Positions 42,352 through 50,719 of a stretch of DNA of 64,000 bases are shown piece by piece (the first letter of the stretch is position 1; the number at the start of each line of letters is the position of its first letter). The notes beneath the pieces were generated by a model that saw nothing but the letters and a program-made list of their open reading frames with translations, had not been told where the DNA came from and searched no databases. Position numbers and translations under genes: made by a program. This stretch comes from Amycolatopsis viridis (GTDB taxonomy: Bacteria > Actinomycetota > Actinomycetes > Mycobacteriales > Pseudonocardiaceae): positions 3,906,001 through 3,970,000 of the forward strand of contig NZ_JAANOU010000001.1 in assembly GCF_011758765.1 (NCBI RefSeq), written 5' to 3'.

Positions 42352-43950
42352 TCAGCCCCGGTCGCCGCGCCCGTGGCCGTGACCGTGGCCCCGGCCGGTG
42401 CGGCCGTCCTTGTTGTCCTTGCTGTCCCCGTCACCGGTGCCGCCGTTGTCGTCACCGCCCGGCTTGGTCTCCGCGACCGTCGGGGCCGGCGACGTCGGCG
42501 GGGTGCTCGTCGTGCTGGACAGGGCGGTGTCGCTGTCGATGAGCGGCGCCGGGGATGCGGCGACGAGCCCCAGCCGGTGCGGCTCGGTCACCACGCGGCC
42601 GTCGGCGAGGGTGCGGGCGATGGTGACCGTCACGGTGTCGGCCGCGACGACCGCGGGCGCTACGGTGACGGTCACGCCGGTGACCCGCGCCCAGTACTCG
42701 CGGTAGGCGTCCAGCCCCTGCGCCTGCAGGTGCGGGCCGAGGTGCGTCCAGGCGGCCTCCGGCCGGTCCGGCAGCAGGGCGTAGTACTCGCTGACCACCC
42801 GGGTCAGCGACGCCGCGTCCAGCGCCGGGGCGGACGCGGGCGGCCGGGCCGGCGCCGGATCCCCGGGGGTTAGCTGCGTGACCAGCACCACCACCGCCGC
42901 CAGCGCGCTCACGACGGCCGCCAGCGGCAGCAGGAACCGGCGCGCCCGGCGAGGCGTCGCCACCACCGGCGCGGTGTCCAGCCGGGTCCCCGCCGGTACT
43001 TTGTCCCCCACCGGCTCGACCGCCTCGACCGGCTCGACCGGCACGGTGGGCGCGGACGGCGTGACGACCGGTTGCGTGCGCGCGCGAGCGGGGTTGAGCG
43101 CGCGCGGCGGCACCGGCTGCCCGTCGGCGACCGCCTGGAGCGCGGTCCCGACCTGGACCGTGCCGGGCCGCCGGGCGGGATCGGGCCGCAGCATGGCCAT
43201 CAGCACCGGGGCCAGCGGGCCGGCCAGTTCCGGCGGCGCCACCTCGCCCGCCGCCACCCGGTGCAACAACGCGATGGAATTCTCGTCCTCGCCGAACGGG
43301 GGCACGCCCTCGACCGCCGCGTACAGGGTCGCGCCGAGGGAGAACACGTCGGAGTCCGGTGTCGGCTCCGCTCCCCGGGCGATCTCCGGCGCCAGGTAGG
43401 CGGGAGTTCCGGCGACCACACCGGCCTGGGTGAGCGCGACGTCGCCGGTCGCGCGGGAGATGCCGAAGTCGGCGATCTTGGTGGTGCCGTCCGCACCGAC
43501 GAGCAGGTTGCCCGGCTTGACGTCGCGGTGGACGATGCCCGCGGCGTGCGCGGCCGCCAGTGCCGACGCGGCCTGCATCCCGATCCGCGCGACCGCCTCG
43601 GGGGCGAGCGGCCCCTGCTCGGCGAGGACGGCCGCGAGGCTGCGGGAGGGCAGGTACTCCATCACCAGCACCGGCAGGCCGTCGTGCTCGGCGACGTCGT
43701 GCACGGTCACCACGTGCGGGTGCCGGAGCCGCGCGGCGATCCGTCCCTCGCGCAGGATGCGGGCCCGGGCCTCGGCGCCCTGCGCCGGTCCGGGCCACAG
43801 CTGCTTGACCGCGACCGGGCGTTCCAGCCGTTCGTCCAGCGCGAGCCAGACCACGCCCATCGCGCCGGCCCCCAGGCGGCTGCGCAGCCGGTACCTCCCG
43901 GCGAGGAGCCGGCCGGCGCCGTCCACGGCCAGCCCATCCGTAGTCGTCAC
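42352..43950 (-). CDS. Membrane-bound serine/threonine protein kinase with extracellular NTF2-like domain
   Basis: A 532-aa eukaryotic-type kinase. The catalytic domain (~residues 18-275) has GRYRLRSRLGAGAMGVVWLALDERLERPVAVKQL, HRDVKPGNLLV, IADFGISRATGD and GTPAYLAPEIARG. A Pro/Val-rich juxtamembrane segment precedes one transmembrane helix (~FLLPLAAVVSALAAVVVLVTQL). The outside part has an NTF2/SnoaL-like fold (LTRVVSEYYALLPDRPEAAWTHLGPHLQ...). The C-terminus is a Gly/His/Asp-rich tail (GRGHGHGHGRG) that could bind metal. The start is GTG at 43950. Targets are unknown. Confidence 0.92.
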   Translation of the reverse strand: MTTTDGLAVDGAGRLLAGRYRLRSRLGAGAMGVVWLALDERLERPVAVKQLWPGPAQGAEARARILREGRIAARLRHPHVVTVHDVAEHDGLPVLVMEYLPSRSLAAVLAEQGPLAPEAVARIGMQAASALAAAHAAGIVHRDVKPGNLLVGADGTTKIADFGISRATGDVALTQAGVVAGTPAYLAPEIARGAEPTPDSDVFSLGATLYAAVEGVPPFGEDENSIALLHRVAAGEVAPPELAGPLAPVLMAMLRPDPARRPGTVQVGTALQAVADGQPVPPRALNPARARTQPVVTPSAPTVPVEPVEAVEPVGDKVPAGTRLDTAPVVATPRRARRFLLPLAAVVSALAAVVVLVTQLTPGDPAPARPPASAPALDAASLTRVVSEYYALLPDRPEAAWTHLGPHLQAQGLDAYREYWARVTGVTVTVAPAVVAADTVTVTIARTLADGRVVTEPHRLGLVAASPAPLIDSDTALSSTTSTPPTSPAPTVAETKPGGDDNGGTGDGDSKDNKDGRTGRGHGHGHGRGDRG

Positions 43951-43959
43951 CGGAACAGG

Positions 43960-44544
43960 TTACGGATCCGGCTCCCCCGGAACGAGGGTGGGCAGGCGCC
44001 ACACCATCAGCGCCGACCACACCAGGTGCGTCAGCAGCGGTGCCCGGACGCCGCCGCTCACGTGCCGCTGCCAGGCGAACAACGCGCCCATCACGGCCGA
44101 CGCCGCCACCAGCGCGGGGTTGCGCGTGGCGGCGGTGACCAGCACGTAGAGCGCGGTCGACCCGGCGGGGCCGACGGCCTGCTGGACCGCGCCGCGGAAG
44201 AAGACCTCCTCGCCCACGCCGTTGGCGAGCGTGGTCAGCAGGACCGCGCCCCGGTTACCCGCGGTGGCGTAGCCGAGCACGCCCCGCAGGGCGCGGCGCA
44301 GCGGCGGGACGCGGCGGGCGAGTGCCACGCCCGCGCGGAACACCGCGAACGCCCCGAGGCCCGTCGCGACCGGAGCCAGCACCGGGCCTTTCGTCTCCGG
44401 GGGCCGCGTCAGCCCGCCGGCGATCCAGATGGCCGCGGTGGCACCGGTCGCGGCGAAGAACTGCGGCGACCCCGGCTCCCGCGAGAGCGACCAGCCCAGC
44501 ACCACCGCGCCGGACGCGGCCGTCAGCCCCAGCGCCGGTTTCAC
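43960..44544 (-). CDS. CPBP-family intramembrane metalloprotease
   Basis: A 194-aa membrane protein with several hydrophobic helices. The CPBP/Abi motifs are clear: LANGVGEEVFFRGAVQQAVG (EExxxR glutamates) and LLTHLVWSALMVWRLP (conserved His). Such proteins process or protect against membrane peptides, or serve in envelope stress. The start GTG 44544 overlaps the stop of the NmrA-like gene (GTGA). Confidence 0.85.
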   Translation of the reverse strand: MKPALGLTAASGAVVLGWSLSREPGSPQFFAATGATAAIWIAGGLTRPPETKGPVLAPVATGLGAFAVFRAGVALARRVPPLRRALRGVLGYATAGNRGAVLLTTLANGVGEEVFFRGAVQQAVGPAGSTALYVLVTAATRNPALVAASAVMGALFAWQRHVSGGVRAPLLTHLVWSALMVWRLPTLVPGEPDP

Positions 44545-45431
44545 CGCGCGACCCGTTCGGCCGCCCGCTCGCGCAACGCGGCGGCCACCGCGGCCTCGAA
44601 CCCCATCGGCTCGAACGGCACGACCTCGCGCAGGGTGTGGTCGCGGACCACGACCTCGTTGATCATCGAGTCGACCAGCGACCGGCCGGTGGCGGCGTCG
44701 ACGTCGGTCACCAGCGACAGCCACCACGACGACAACCGCGGTGACAGCAGTGGCACCGGCACGATCAGCCGGCGCCTGCTCTCGATGCGGGCGACGCGGC
44801 GCAGCATGTCGCCGTAGGCGAGGACGTCCGCGCCGCCCGCCTCGAACACCCGCCCCGGCGGCACGTCCAGCAGGGCGACCAGGTAACGGACCAGGTCGGG
44901 CAGCGCGATCGGCTGCGTGCGCGTGTGCACCCACCGCGGCGCGACCATCGCGGGCAGGTGCTCCACCAGCTGCCGCGTGATCTCCCAGGAGATCCCGCCG
45001 TGCCCGATCACGATTCCGGCGCGCAGCACGGTGACCGGCACACCGGCCTCGCGCAACAGGCCCTCGACCTGGCGGCGGCTGCGCAGGTGCGGCGAGAGGT
45101 CGTCGGCGTCGTCGCCGAGTCCGCCGAGGTAGACGATCCGCGTCAGGCCGGCGCGGGCCGCGGCGGCGCCGAACGCGCGCGCCGCCTCGGCGTCCCGGCG
45201 CTCGAAGTCCGGCTCGCCCAGGGAATGCACCAGGTAGTAGGCCGCGCCGGCGCCGTCGAGGGCCTGGTCGAGGGACGCGGCGTCGTGCACGTCGCCGTAC
45301 ACCGGCTCGCCCGCGCCGGAATAGTCGTCCGGGTGGCGGGTCATCGCGGCCACCTCGTGCCCGGCGCCGGTGAGCGCGGGGCACAGCCGCCGCCCGACGA
45401 ACCCGGACGATCCCGCGACCAGAACCCGCAT
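44541..45431 (-). CDS. NAD(P)H-binding atypical SDR (NmrA/epimerase-like)
   Basis: A 296-aa protein with the N-terminal dinucleotide motif RVLVAGSSGFVGRRLCPALTGAGHEVAAMTRHP, YYLVHSLGEPDFERRDAEAARAF, IVYLGGLGD and VTVLRAGIVIGHGGISWEITRQLVEHLPAMVAPRWV. It belongs to the DUF2867-associated/NAD-epimerase-like group. No SDR catalytic YxxxK is obvious, so it may be a redox sensor. ATG 45431; translationally coupled to the CPBP gene. Confidence 0.85.
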   Translation of the reverse strand: MRVLVAGSSGFVGRRLCPALTGAGHEVAAMTRHPDDYSGAGEPVYGDVHDAASLDQALDGAGAAYYLVHSLGEPDFERRDAEAARAFGAAAARAGLTRIVYLGGLGDDADDLSPHLRSRRQVEGLLREAGVPVTVLRAGIVIGHGGISWEITRQLVEHLPAMVAPRWVHTRTQPIALPDLVRYLVALLDVPPGRVFEAGGADVLAYGDMLRRVARIESRRRLIVPVPLLSPRLSSWWLSLVTDVDAATGRSLVDSMINEVVVRDHTLREVVPFEPMGFEAAVAAALRERAAERVAR

Positions 45432-45475
45432 CGGGAAAACGGTAGCCGATGCGCAGGCGTGCCGCAGGCTGCCGC

Positions 45476-46936
45476 TCACCCCGCCCAGGGCAGCGGCGCG
45501 TCGTCCAGCCCCCAGTACACGCTCTTCTGCCGCAGGTACCCGAGGATCCCGTCCCGGCCCTTGTCCACCCCCAGTCCGCTCTCCTTCATCCCGGAGAACG
45601 GGGTCGAGATGCTGAACTGCTTGTAGGTGTTGATCCACACCGTGCCGGCCTGCACGCGCCGCGCCAGGCGCCAGGCCCGCCGGTAGTCGGCGGTCCAGAT
45701 CCCGCAGGCCAGTCCGTACACGGTGTCGTTCGCTTGCCGGACCAGGTCCTCCTCGTCCTCGTAGGGCAGCAGCACGCCCACCGGCCCGAAGATCTCCTCC
45801 TGGCAGGTCTTCGACGAGTTGGGCAGGCCCTCCAGCAGCGTCGGCGGGTAGTAGGCACCGGCCGACGGAGGCACCACTCCCCCGCACAGCACCCGCGCCC
45901 CCTCCGCGCGCGCCCGGTCCACCAGGGACGCCACCCGGTCGCGATGGGCGACGGTCGCCAACGGGGCCACCTGGGTCTCCTCCGACGTGCCGGGGCCGAC
46001 CCGCAACCGGGACGCGCCCGCCACGAGCAGGTCGCGGAACTCGGTGTAGCGGGACGCCGGCAGGAAGATGCGCGAGCCCGCGATGCAGCTCTGCCCGCTC
46101 GAGGAGAAGATCCCGAACAGGATTCCCGCCACGGCCTGGTCCACGGCGGCGTCCGGGCACACGATCGTCGGCGACTTGCCACCCAGCTCCATCGTCACCG
46201 GCATGATCTTCTCCGCGGCGATGCGCCCGATCGCCCGCCCGGTGGACGTGCCGCCGGTGAACGCGACCTTCCCGACCGCCGGGTGCCGCACGATGGCGTC
46301 GCCGACCACCGGGCCGGGACCGGGCAGCACGGACAGCAGCTCGGCCGGCACGCCCGCCTCCAGCACCAGCCGGGCCAGCGCCAGGGAGACCAGCGGCGTC
46401 GGCTCGGCCGGTTTGAGCAGCACGCCGTTCCCGGCGGCCAGCGCGGGCGCGATCTTCTGCGCATCGCTGGCGACCGGGGAGTTCCACGGCGTGATCGCGC
46501 CGACCACCCCGATCGGCTCGTACACCGACATGGTCAGCCACGGCCCGCGCTGCGGGGTCAGTGCGGTCTCCATCGTCTCCAGCGCCGCCGCGTAGAACCG
46601 GAACGTCCCGGCCGCGCTCGCCACCAGCGCCCTGGTCTCCCGCAGTGCTTTGCCGGTGTTGCGGGTCTGCAGCGCGGCGAGCGCCGCGGCGTCCCGCTCG
46701 ATCAGCTCAGCCACCCGCACCAGCACCCGGGCACGTTCGTGCGGCAACAATGCCCGCCACGCGGCCGCGGACGGGGATTGGGCCGCAGCGCGGGCCGCCT
46801 CGTCCACGTCGGCGGCGGAGGCGGCGTGCACCACCGCGAACCGCTCGCCGGTTGCCGGGTCCACGCACGCCAGGGGCGCACCACCGCCACGCCGCCACCG
46901 TCCGGCCACCAGGATCTCGTCCGCCGGCACTGTCAT
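45476..46936 (-). CDS. Aldehyde dehydrogenase
   Basis: A 486-aa NAD(P)-dependent aldehyde dehydrogenase. Motifs: GVVGAITPWNSPVASDAQKIAPALAAGNGVLLKPAEPTPL, FTGGTSTGRAIGRIAAEKIMPVTMELGGKSP with the general-base Glu, SSSGQSCIAGSRIFLP with the catalytic Cys, and EEIFGPVGVLLPYEDEEDLVRQANDTVYGLACGIWT. It is divergent from the Rieske/extradiol cluster over the shared operators at 46975-47075, so it is expected to be the last or a side step: oxidation of the aldehyde made by the ThDP decarboxylase or by ring cleavage. Start ATG 46936 with GGAGG upstream. Confidence 0.93.
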   Translation of the reverse strand: MTVPADEILVAGRWRRGGGAPLACVDPATGERFAVVHAASAADVDEAARAAAQSPSAAAWRALLPHERARVLVRVAELIERDAAALAALQTRNTGKALRETRALVASAAGTFRFYAAALETMETALTPQRGPWLTMSVYEPIGVVGAITPWNSPVASDAQKIAPALAAGNGVLLKPAEPTPLVSLALARLVLEAGVPAELLSVLPGPGPVVGDAIVRHPAVGKVAFTGGTSTGRAIGRIAAEKIMPVTMELGGKSPTIVCPDAAVDQAVAGILFGIFSSSGQSCIAGSRIFLPASRYTEFRDLLVAGASRLRVGPGTSEETQVAPLATVAHRDRVASLVDRARAEGARVLCGGVVPPSAGAYYPPTLLEGLPNSSKTCQEEIFGPVGVLLPYEDEEDLVRQANDTVYGLACGIWTADYRRAWRLARRVQAGTVWINTYKQFSISTPFSGMKESGLGVDKGRDGILGYLRQKSVYWGLDDAPLPWAG

Positions 46937-46974
46937 CGGGCCACCTCCACACTGTCCAGCCATCGGCAGAATAA

Positions 46975-47075
46975 CTTAGATCTAAGACGATCGCATCAAT
47001 AAAACTTAGCCCTAAGGGTTGTCACCGTCCCGGAAGCGGTGCTACAAACAGATCCCAAGTTCCCTTAGAGCTAAG
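46975..47075. promoter_or_regulatory. Three CTTAG-N2-CTAAG palindromes controlling the divergent aromatic cluster
   Basis: CTTAGATCTAAG at 46975-46986 (perfect), CTTAGCCCTAAG at 47005-47016 and CTTAGAGCTAAG at 47064-47075. The first lies in the promoter region of the aldehyde dehydrogenase gene, the second just upstream of the -35 of the rightward promoter, the third just downstream of its expected start site. The shape resembles MarR-family sites. No MarR gene is in the window, so the regulator acts in trans. Confidence 0.85.
47019..47048 (+). promoter_or_regulatory. Promoter of the cupin-Rieske operon
   Basis: TTGTCA (47019-47024) and TACAAA (47043-47048) with an 18-bp spacer form a housekeeping-type promoter. 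The operators at 47005-47016 and 47064-47075 bracket it, an arrangement suited to tight repression. Confidence 0.6.
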
Positions 47076-47091
47076 ACATTGAGGAGATCCC

Positions 47092-47601
47092 GTGACGACC
47101 ACGCAAGCCGGACTCGAGGAACTGATCGACTCCTGCATCGCGACCCGCGAGTCGCGGTTCGAGGACTGGGAGACGCTGGGTTTTCAGGCCAAGGCGGGGG
47201 AGGAGTTCCGCCGGGCGCAGGTGCGCTACATCGGGTCGGGTGCCACCGGTAACCACGAGACGGACAACCGGATCCTGCCCTCGGAGCACTTCACGTTCTC
47301 CAACATGCGGTTGCCGGTGGGGGCGGTGGGGCCGGAGCACACGCACCACGACGTGGAGGAGGTGTTCTTCGTCCTGGAGGGTGAGCTGGAGGTGACGGTG
47401 CACGACGTGGAGGACGGCACCAGGACCGCCAGCCGGGTGCTGGGCTACCGCGATCTGATCCGGGTGCCTGCCGGGGTGCCGCGCAGCTTGCGCAACATCG
47501 GGGCGACCGACGCGTTGTTCGCGGTGATCATCGGCGCGCAGAAGCCGCAGCTGCCCACCTACCCGCCGACCTCGCCGATGCACGGCCTCACCCGCGACTG
47601 A
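47092..47601 (+). CDS. Cupin-domain protein
   Basis: A 169-aa single-domain cupin. Motif 1 GPEHTHHDVEEVFFVLEGELEV carries the HxH and Glu ligands; motif 2 is DLIRVPAGVPRSLRNIG, in which the usual His is replaced by Arg-Ser, so metal binding may be incomplete. It may be a dioxygenase, isomerase or ligand sensor in the aromatic pathway. The start is GTG at 47092 (GAGGAG 5 nt upstream). It is the first gene of the long operon; the next gene starts 3 bp after its stop. Confidence 0.85.
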   Translation: MTTTQAGLEELIDSCIATRESRFEDWETLGFQAKAGEEFRRAQVRYIGSGATGNHETDNRILPSEHFTFSNMRLPVGAVGPEHTHHDVEEVFFVLEGELEVTVHDVEDGTRTASRVLGYRDLIRVPAGVPRSLRNIGATDALFAVIIGAQKPQLPTYPPTSPMHGLTRD

Positions 47602-47604
47602 GCC

Positions 47605-48540
47605 ATGTCCCGGACGGTACGGATTTCCCAGAGCACCTGGCTGGCCGAGGGGGTCGTGCGCCTCGAGCTGCGCGACCCGGCCGGGGCGGCCCTGCCGGCG
47701 TGGGAGCCGGGCGCACACCTGTCGCTGCACCTGCCCAACGGCCTGACCAGGGAGTACTCCCTGTGCGGCGACCCGGCGGACGAGCACACCTGGACCGTGG
47801 CCGTCCTGCGCGAGCCGTCGTCACGCGGCGGCAGTGCATGGGTGCACGAGCGGCTCACGCCCGGCACCCTGATCGAAGCCGACGGGCCGCGCAACAACTT
47901 CGCGCTCGAGGACGCCCCGCGGCACCTGCTGATCGCCGGCGGCATCGGCATCACTCCCCTGCTGGCCATGGCGACGTCCCTGCAACGCCGGGACGCGGAC
48001 TGGTCCATGCTCTATTGTGGACGGTCCCGGTCGAGCATGGCCTTCCTCGGTGACCTGCCGGCGGACCGGGTGCGCGTGCACGCCGACGACGAGCGGGGCG
48101 GCCCGCCGGACCTGGCCGCGGAGCTGGCGCACCTGGAGCCGGGCACGCTCGTCTACTGCTGCGGACCGGAACCGCTCATCGCCGCGGTCGAGGCCGCACT
48201 GCCGGACACCGGGATGCTGCGGGTGGAGCGGTTCCGCGCCCCGGCCGTCGCTCCCGCCACGGCCGACGCAGGGTTCGACGTGGTGTGTGGCGGCTCCGGG
48301 CGGCGGGTGCCCGTCCCGGCCGGCGTGTCCATCCTGGACGCCCTCGCCGGCGCCGGGGTGGCCGTGCCCAGCTCGTGCCGCGAAGGAGTGTGCGGCACCT
48401 GCGAAACCAAGGTGCTCGCCGGCGAACCCGAGCACCGCGACTTCCTGCTGAGCGACGACGAGAAAACGGCCGGGGGCACGATGCTGATCTGCGTGTCGCG
48501 CAGCCGGTCGGCCGAGCTCGTCCTGGACGTGGAGGACTGA
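47605..48540 (+). CDS. Phthalate-dioxygenase-reductase/VanB-type oxidoreductase
   Basis: A 311-aa electron-transfer protein for the Rieske oxygenase. It has an N-terminal flavin domain with REYSLCGDP (FMN/FAD site) and PGAHLSLHLPNG, a nucleotide domain with LLIAGGIGITPLLAMATSL and VYCCGPEPLIAAVEAAL, and a C-terminal plant-type [2Fe-2S] domain with PSSCREGVCGTCETKVLAG and a distal Cys in MLICVSRS. The order (flavin-NAD-ferredoxin) is class IA, as in VanB and phthalate dioxygenase reductase. Located with its partner in one operon. Confidence 0.93.
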   Translation: MSRTVRISQSTWLAEGVVRLELRDPAGAALPAWEPGAHLSLHLPNGLTREYSLCGDPADEHTWTVAVLREPSSRGGSAWVHERLTPGTLIEADGPRNNFALEDAPRHLLIAGGIGITPLLAMATSLQRRDADWSMLYCGRSRSSMAFLGDLPADRVRVHADDERGGPPDLAAELAHLEPGTLVYCCGPEPLIAAVEAALPDTGMLRVERFRAPAVAPATADAGFDVVCGGSGRRVPVPAGVSILDALAGAGVAVPSSCREGVCGTCETKVLAGEPEHRDFLLSDDEKTAGGTMLICVSRSRSAELVLDVED

Positions 48541-48543
48541 CCG

Positions 48544-48729
48544 ATGCCTGCCAGCTACGAGAACGCCTTCGGCGACGAGCTCGAGGCCGTCTACGGCCGC
48601 GGGGTGCACGACCTGCCCGGCATCGTGGCCGCCCTCAACGCCTCCGGCGTCCGCCCGGCGAACGGCGCGGACTGGACCGAGTCGTCGTTCACCGCGGAAC
48701 TGGCCCGCCTGAGCGGAACGGAGAACTGA
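48544..48729 (+). CDS. 61-aa recombinase-like helix-turn-helix micro-protein
   Basis: A small protein whose core LPGIVAALNASGVRPANGADWTESSFTAELARL resembles the segment of large serine recombinases that follows the catalytic domain (I-A-x-x-L-N-x-x-G-I-x-x-P-x-G-x-x-W-T-x-x-x-V). No catalytic domain is present. Similar stand-alone ORFs are annotated beside Rieske oxygenases in other bacteria (recalled, not checked), so it may be a small oxygenase-associated subunit or a regulator. ATG 48544 is 4 bp after the reductase stop; the Rieske gene starts 5 bp downstream. Confidence 0.7.
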   Translation: MPASYENAFGDELEAVYGRGVHDLPGIVAALNASGVRPANGADWTESSFTAELARLSGTEN

Positions 48730-48733
48730 AGCC

Positions 48734-49777
48734 GTGAACCCCCTGCACACCACCGAGGGCCTGCTGCAGTTCGGGCTGCGGGACCGCTGGTACCCGCTGT
48801 GCCCGTCGGAGCACGTCCGCCCCGGCCAGCTGACGCGCCTGGATCGCGCGGGCGAGGAACTGCTGCTGTGGCGCGACGCCGCGGGCGTCGTGCACGTTCA
48901 GGAGGACCGCTGCCCGCACCGCGCGGCCCGCCTGTCGCACGGCGTGCACATGGGCGACCGCGTCGCCTGCAACTACCACGGGGTGCAGGTCGATGCCGAG
49001 GGCACCGTGGTGTCGGTGCCGGGCAGCCCGGGTTGCGCGCTGGAGGGGCGCCGCGTGCTGCGGACCTTCCCGGCGCGGGAACACGGCGGCGCCGTGTTCG
49101 CCTGGTTCGGCCTCGACGAGTCCGCCCCGCCGGCCCCGCTGGAGGTGCCCGAGCCGATCGCCGGGGAAGAGTGGGCGCACTTCCTGTGCTACGTCGAGTG
49201 GGACGCGCCCTACCGCTACTCGCTGGACAACCTGCTCGACCCGATGCACGGCGCGTTCCTGCACCGCAACAGCCACACCATGTTCGCCGGCAAGCGGGAG
49301 GCGGTGTTCCAGATCCGCGCCACCGACAAGGGTTTCGTGTTCGAGAAGACCGACCAGCGCGGTGTCAACTTCGACTGGGTCGAGCTGACCGAGGGCGGCG
49401 CCCAGTGGGTCACGCTGGACATCCCGTACCCGGACACCGCCGGGCCGGGCGGCCCGTTCACGATCGTCGCGGCGCTGTCGGCCATTTCGGAGCACCGGCA
49501 CGCCGGGTTCTTCTGGCGGTGCCGCAAGGTCTCCGGCTGGCAGCGCGACAGCTGGCGCTTCCTCTACCGCAACCGGCTGGAGGCCCGGCACTTCGCCGTG
49601 CTGGAACAGGACCGGGAAATGGCCGAGGCGATGCCCGCCGACGCGTGGGACCGGGAGAACCTCTACCAGCACGACATCGCCCTGGTCCGGATGCGCCGCC
49701 TGCTGCGCGCCGAAGCCGCCAAACAGGCCGCCCGCCTGACCGAACCCGCCGCACCCGCGCCGGTCCCGGTCGCCTGA
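48734..49777 (+). CDS. Rieske-type aromatic ring-hydroxylating/O-demethylating oxygenase, alpha subunit
   Basis: A 347-aa terminal oxygenase of the VanA/phthalate-4,5-dioxygenase-like (alpha-only) group. The Rieske centre is CPHRAARLSHG...CNYHGVQVD (CxH-x15-17-CxxH). The mononuclear iron site is DNLLDPMHGAFLHRNSH, giving the two-His part of the facial triad and the bridging Asp. Expected reaction: O2-dependent hydroxylation or O-demethylation of an aromatic acid using electrons from the adjacent reductase. The start is GTG at 48734. Downstream is an extradiol dioxygenase, so the product is probably a catechol-type diol. Confidence 0.93.
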   Translation: MNPLHTTEGLLQFGLRDRWYPLCPSEHVRPGQLTRLDRAGEELLLWRDAAGVVHVQEDRCPHRAARLSHGVHMGDRVACNYHGVQVDAEGTVVSVPGSPGCALEGRRVLRTFPAREHGGAVFAWFGLDESAPPAPLEVPEPIAGEEWAHFLCYVEWDAPYRYSLDNLLDPMHGAFLHRNSHTMFAGKREAVFQIRATDKGFVFEKTDQRGVNFDWVELTEGGAQWVTLDIPYPDTAGPGGPFTIVAALSAISEHRHAGFFWRCRKVSGWQRDSWRFLYRNRLEARHFAVLEQDREMAEAMPADAWDRENLYQHDIALVRMRRLLRAEAAKQAARLTEPAAPAPVPVA

Positions 49778-49795
49778 ACACCCTTGGAGGACACC

Positions 49796-50719
49796 ATGTC
49801 CGAACCCGTCGTCCGGCTGCGTGCGCTGCGGTCGGTCACCCTGCGCTCCACCCGGTGCGCCGAAGCGGGCGAGTTCTACCGCGAAGTGTGGGGGCTGCGC
49901 CAGGTCGAGCAGGACACCGGCGCGGTGTGGCTGCGCGGCACCAGCAGCGAGCACCACGTGCTGCAGCTGCAGCAGGCCGAGCAGAACGCGCTCGGCAAGG
50001 TCACCTTCGCCGTCGCGACACCGCGGGAGATCGACGAGGCCGCCACCCGCCTGGCGGCCCAGGGCATCCCGCTCGTCACCGAACCGGGCAAGCTCGACCA
50101 GGTCGGCGGCGGCTACGGGCTGCGGTTCGCCGACCCGGAAGGACGGCTGATCGAGCTGTCCGCGGACGTGTTCGCGGTGACCCCGGACGATCCGGACGGG
50201 CTGCCCGCGGTGCCGCGGAAGCTGGCGCACGTCGTGCTCAACACCGCCGACATCGACGCGGCCTGCGAGTTCTACACCCGGGTGCTGGGCATGCGGATCT
50301 CCGACTGGTCCGAGCACCAGATGGCGTTCCTGCGCTGCAACGCCGACCACCACGTGATCGCGTTCAACCAGGCGCCGTTCGCGTCGGTCAACCACGTCGC
50401 CTACGAGATGACCTCGATCGACCACTTCATGCGCGGGATCGGCCGGCTCCGGCACAACGGGATCACCCCGCTGTGGGGCCCGGGCCGGCACGGGCCGGGC
50501 AGCAACACCTTCGGCTACTTCGCCGACCCGGCCGGGCTGGTGTGCGAATACACCTCCGAGGTGGAGCAGGTCGTCGAGGACGCCTGGCTGTGCCGGGTGT
50601 GGCGGCGCACGCCGGAGCTGTCCGACCTGTGGGGCACCGCCGGGCCGCCGTCGAAGGACGTGCGCACGCACATGGCCGGCGTGCCCGACCCCGGCTACAG
50701 CGCGTGGTGGCAGGGATGA
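49796..50719 (+). CDS. Extradiol (VOC-superfamily) ring-cleavage dioxygenase
   Basis: A 307-aa two-domain type I extradiol dioxygenase. The N-terminal module is structural; the C-terminal module holds the Fe(II) triad: His in KLAHVVLNTADIDAACEFYTRVLGM, His in SVNHVAYEMTSIDHFMRG and Glu in AGLVCEYTSEVEQV. The C-terminus (SKDVRTHMAGVPDPGYSAWWQG) fits catechol 2,3-dioxygenase-like proteins. It cleaves a catecholic ring meta to give a semialdehyde or lactone-type product. ATG 49796 follows GGAGG; its stop overlaps the next ATG. Confidence 0.92.
   Translation: MSEPVVRLRALRSVTLRSTRCAEAGEFYREVWGLRQVEQDTGAVWLRGTSSEHHVLQLQQAEQNALGKVTFAVATPREIDEAATRLAAQGIPLVTEPGKLDQVGGGYGLRFADPEGRLIELSADVFAVTPDDPDGLPAVPRKLAHVVLNTADIDAACEFYTRVLGMRISDWSEHQMAFLRCNADHHVIAFNQAPFASVNHVAYEMTSIDHFMRGIGRLRHNGITPLWGPGRHGPGSNTFGYFADPAGLVCEYTSEVEQVVEDAWLCRVWRRTPELSDLWGTAGPPSKDVRTHMAGVPDPGYSAWWQG

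Noticed and set aside
43960..45384. Extended frame upstream of the CPBP protease
   Set aside because: It is the shadow of the NmrA-like gene; the GTGA overlap at 44541-44544 fixes the start.
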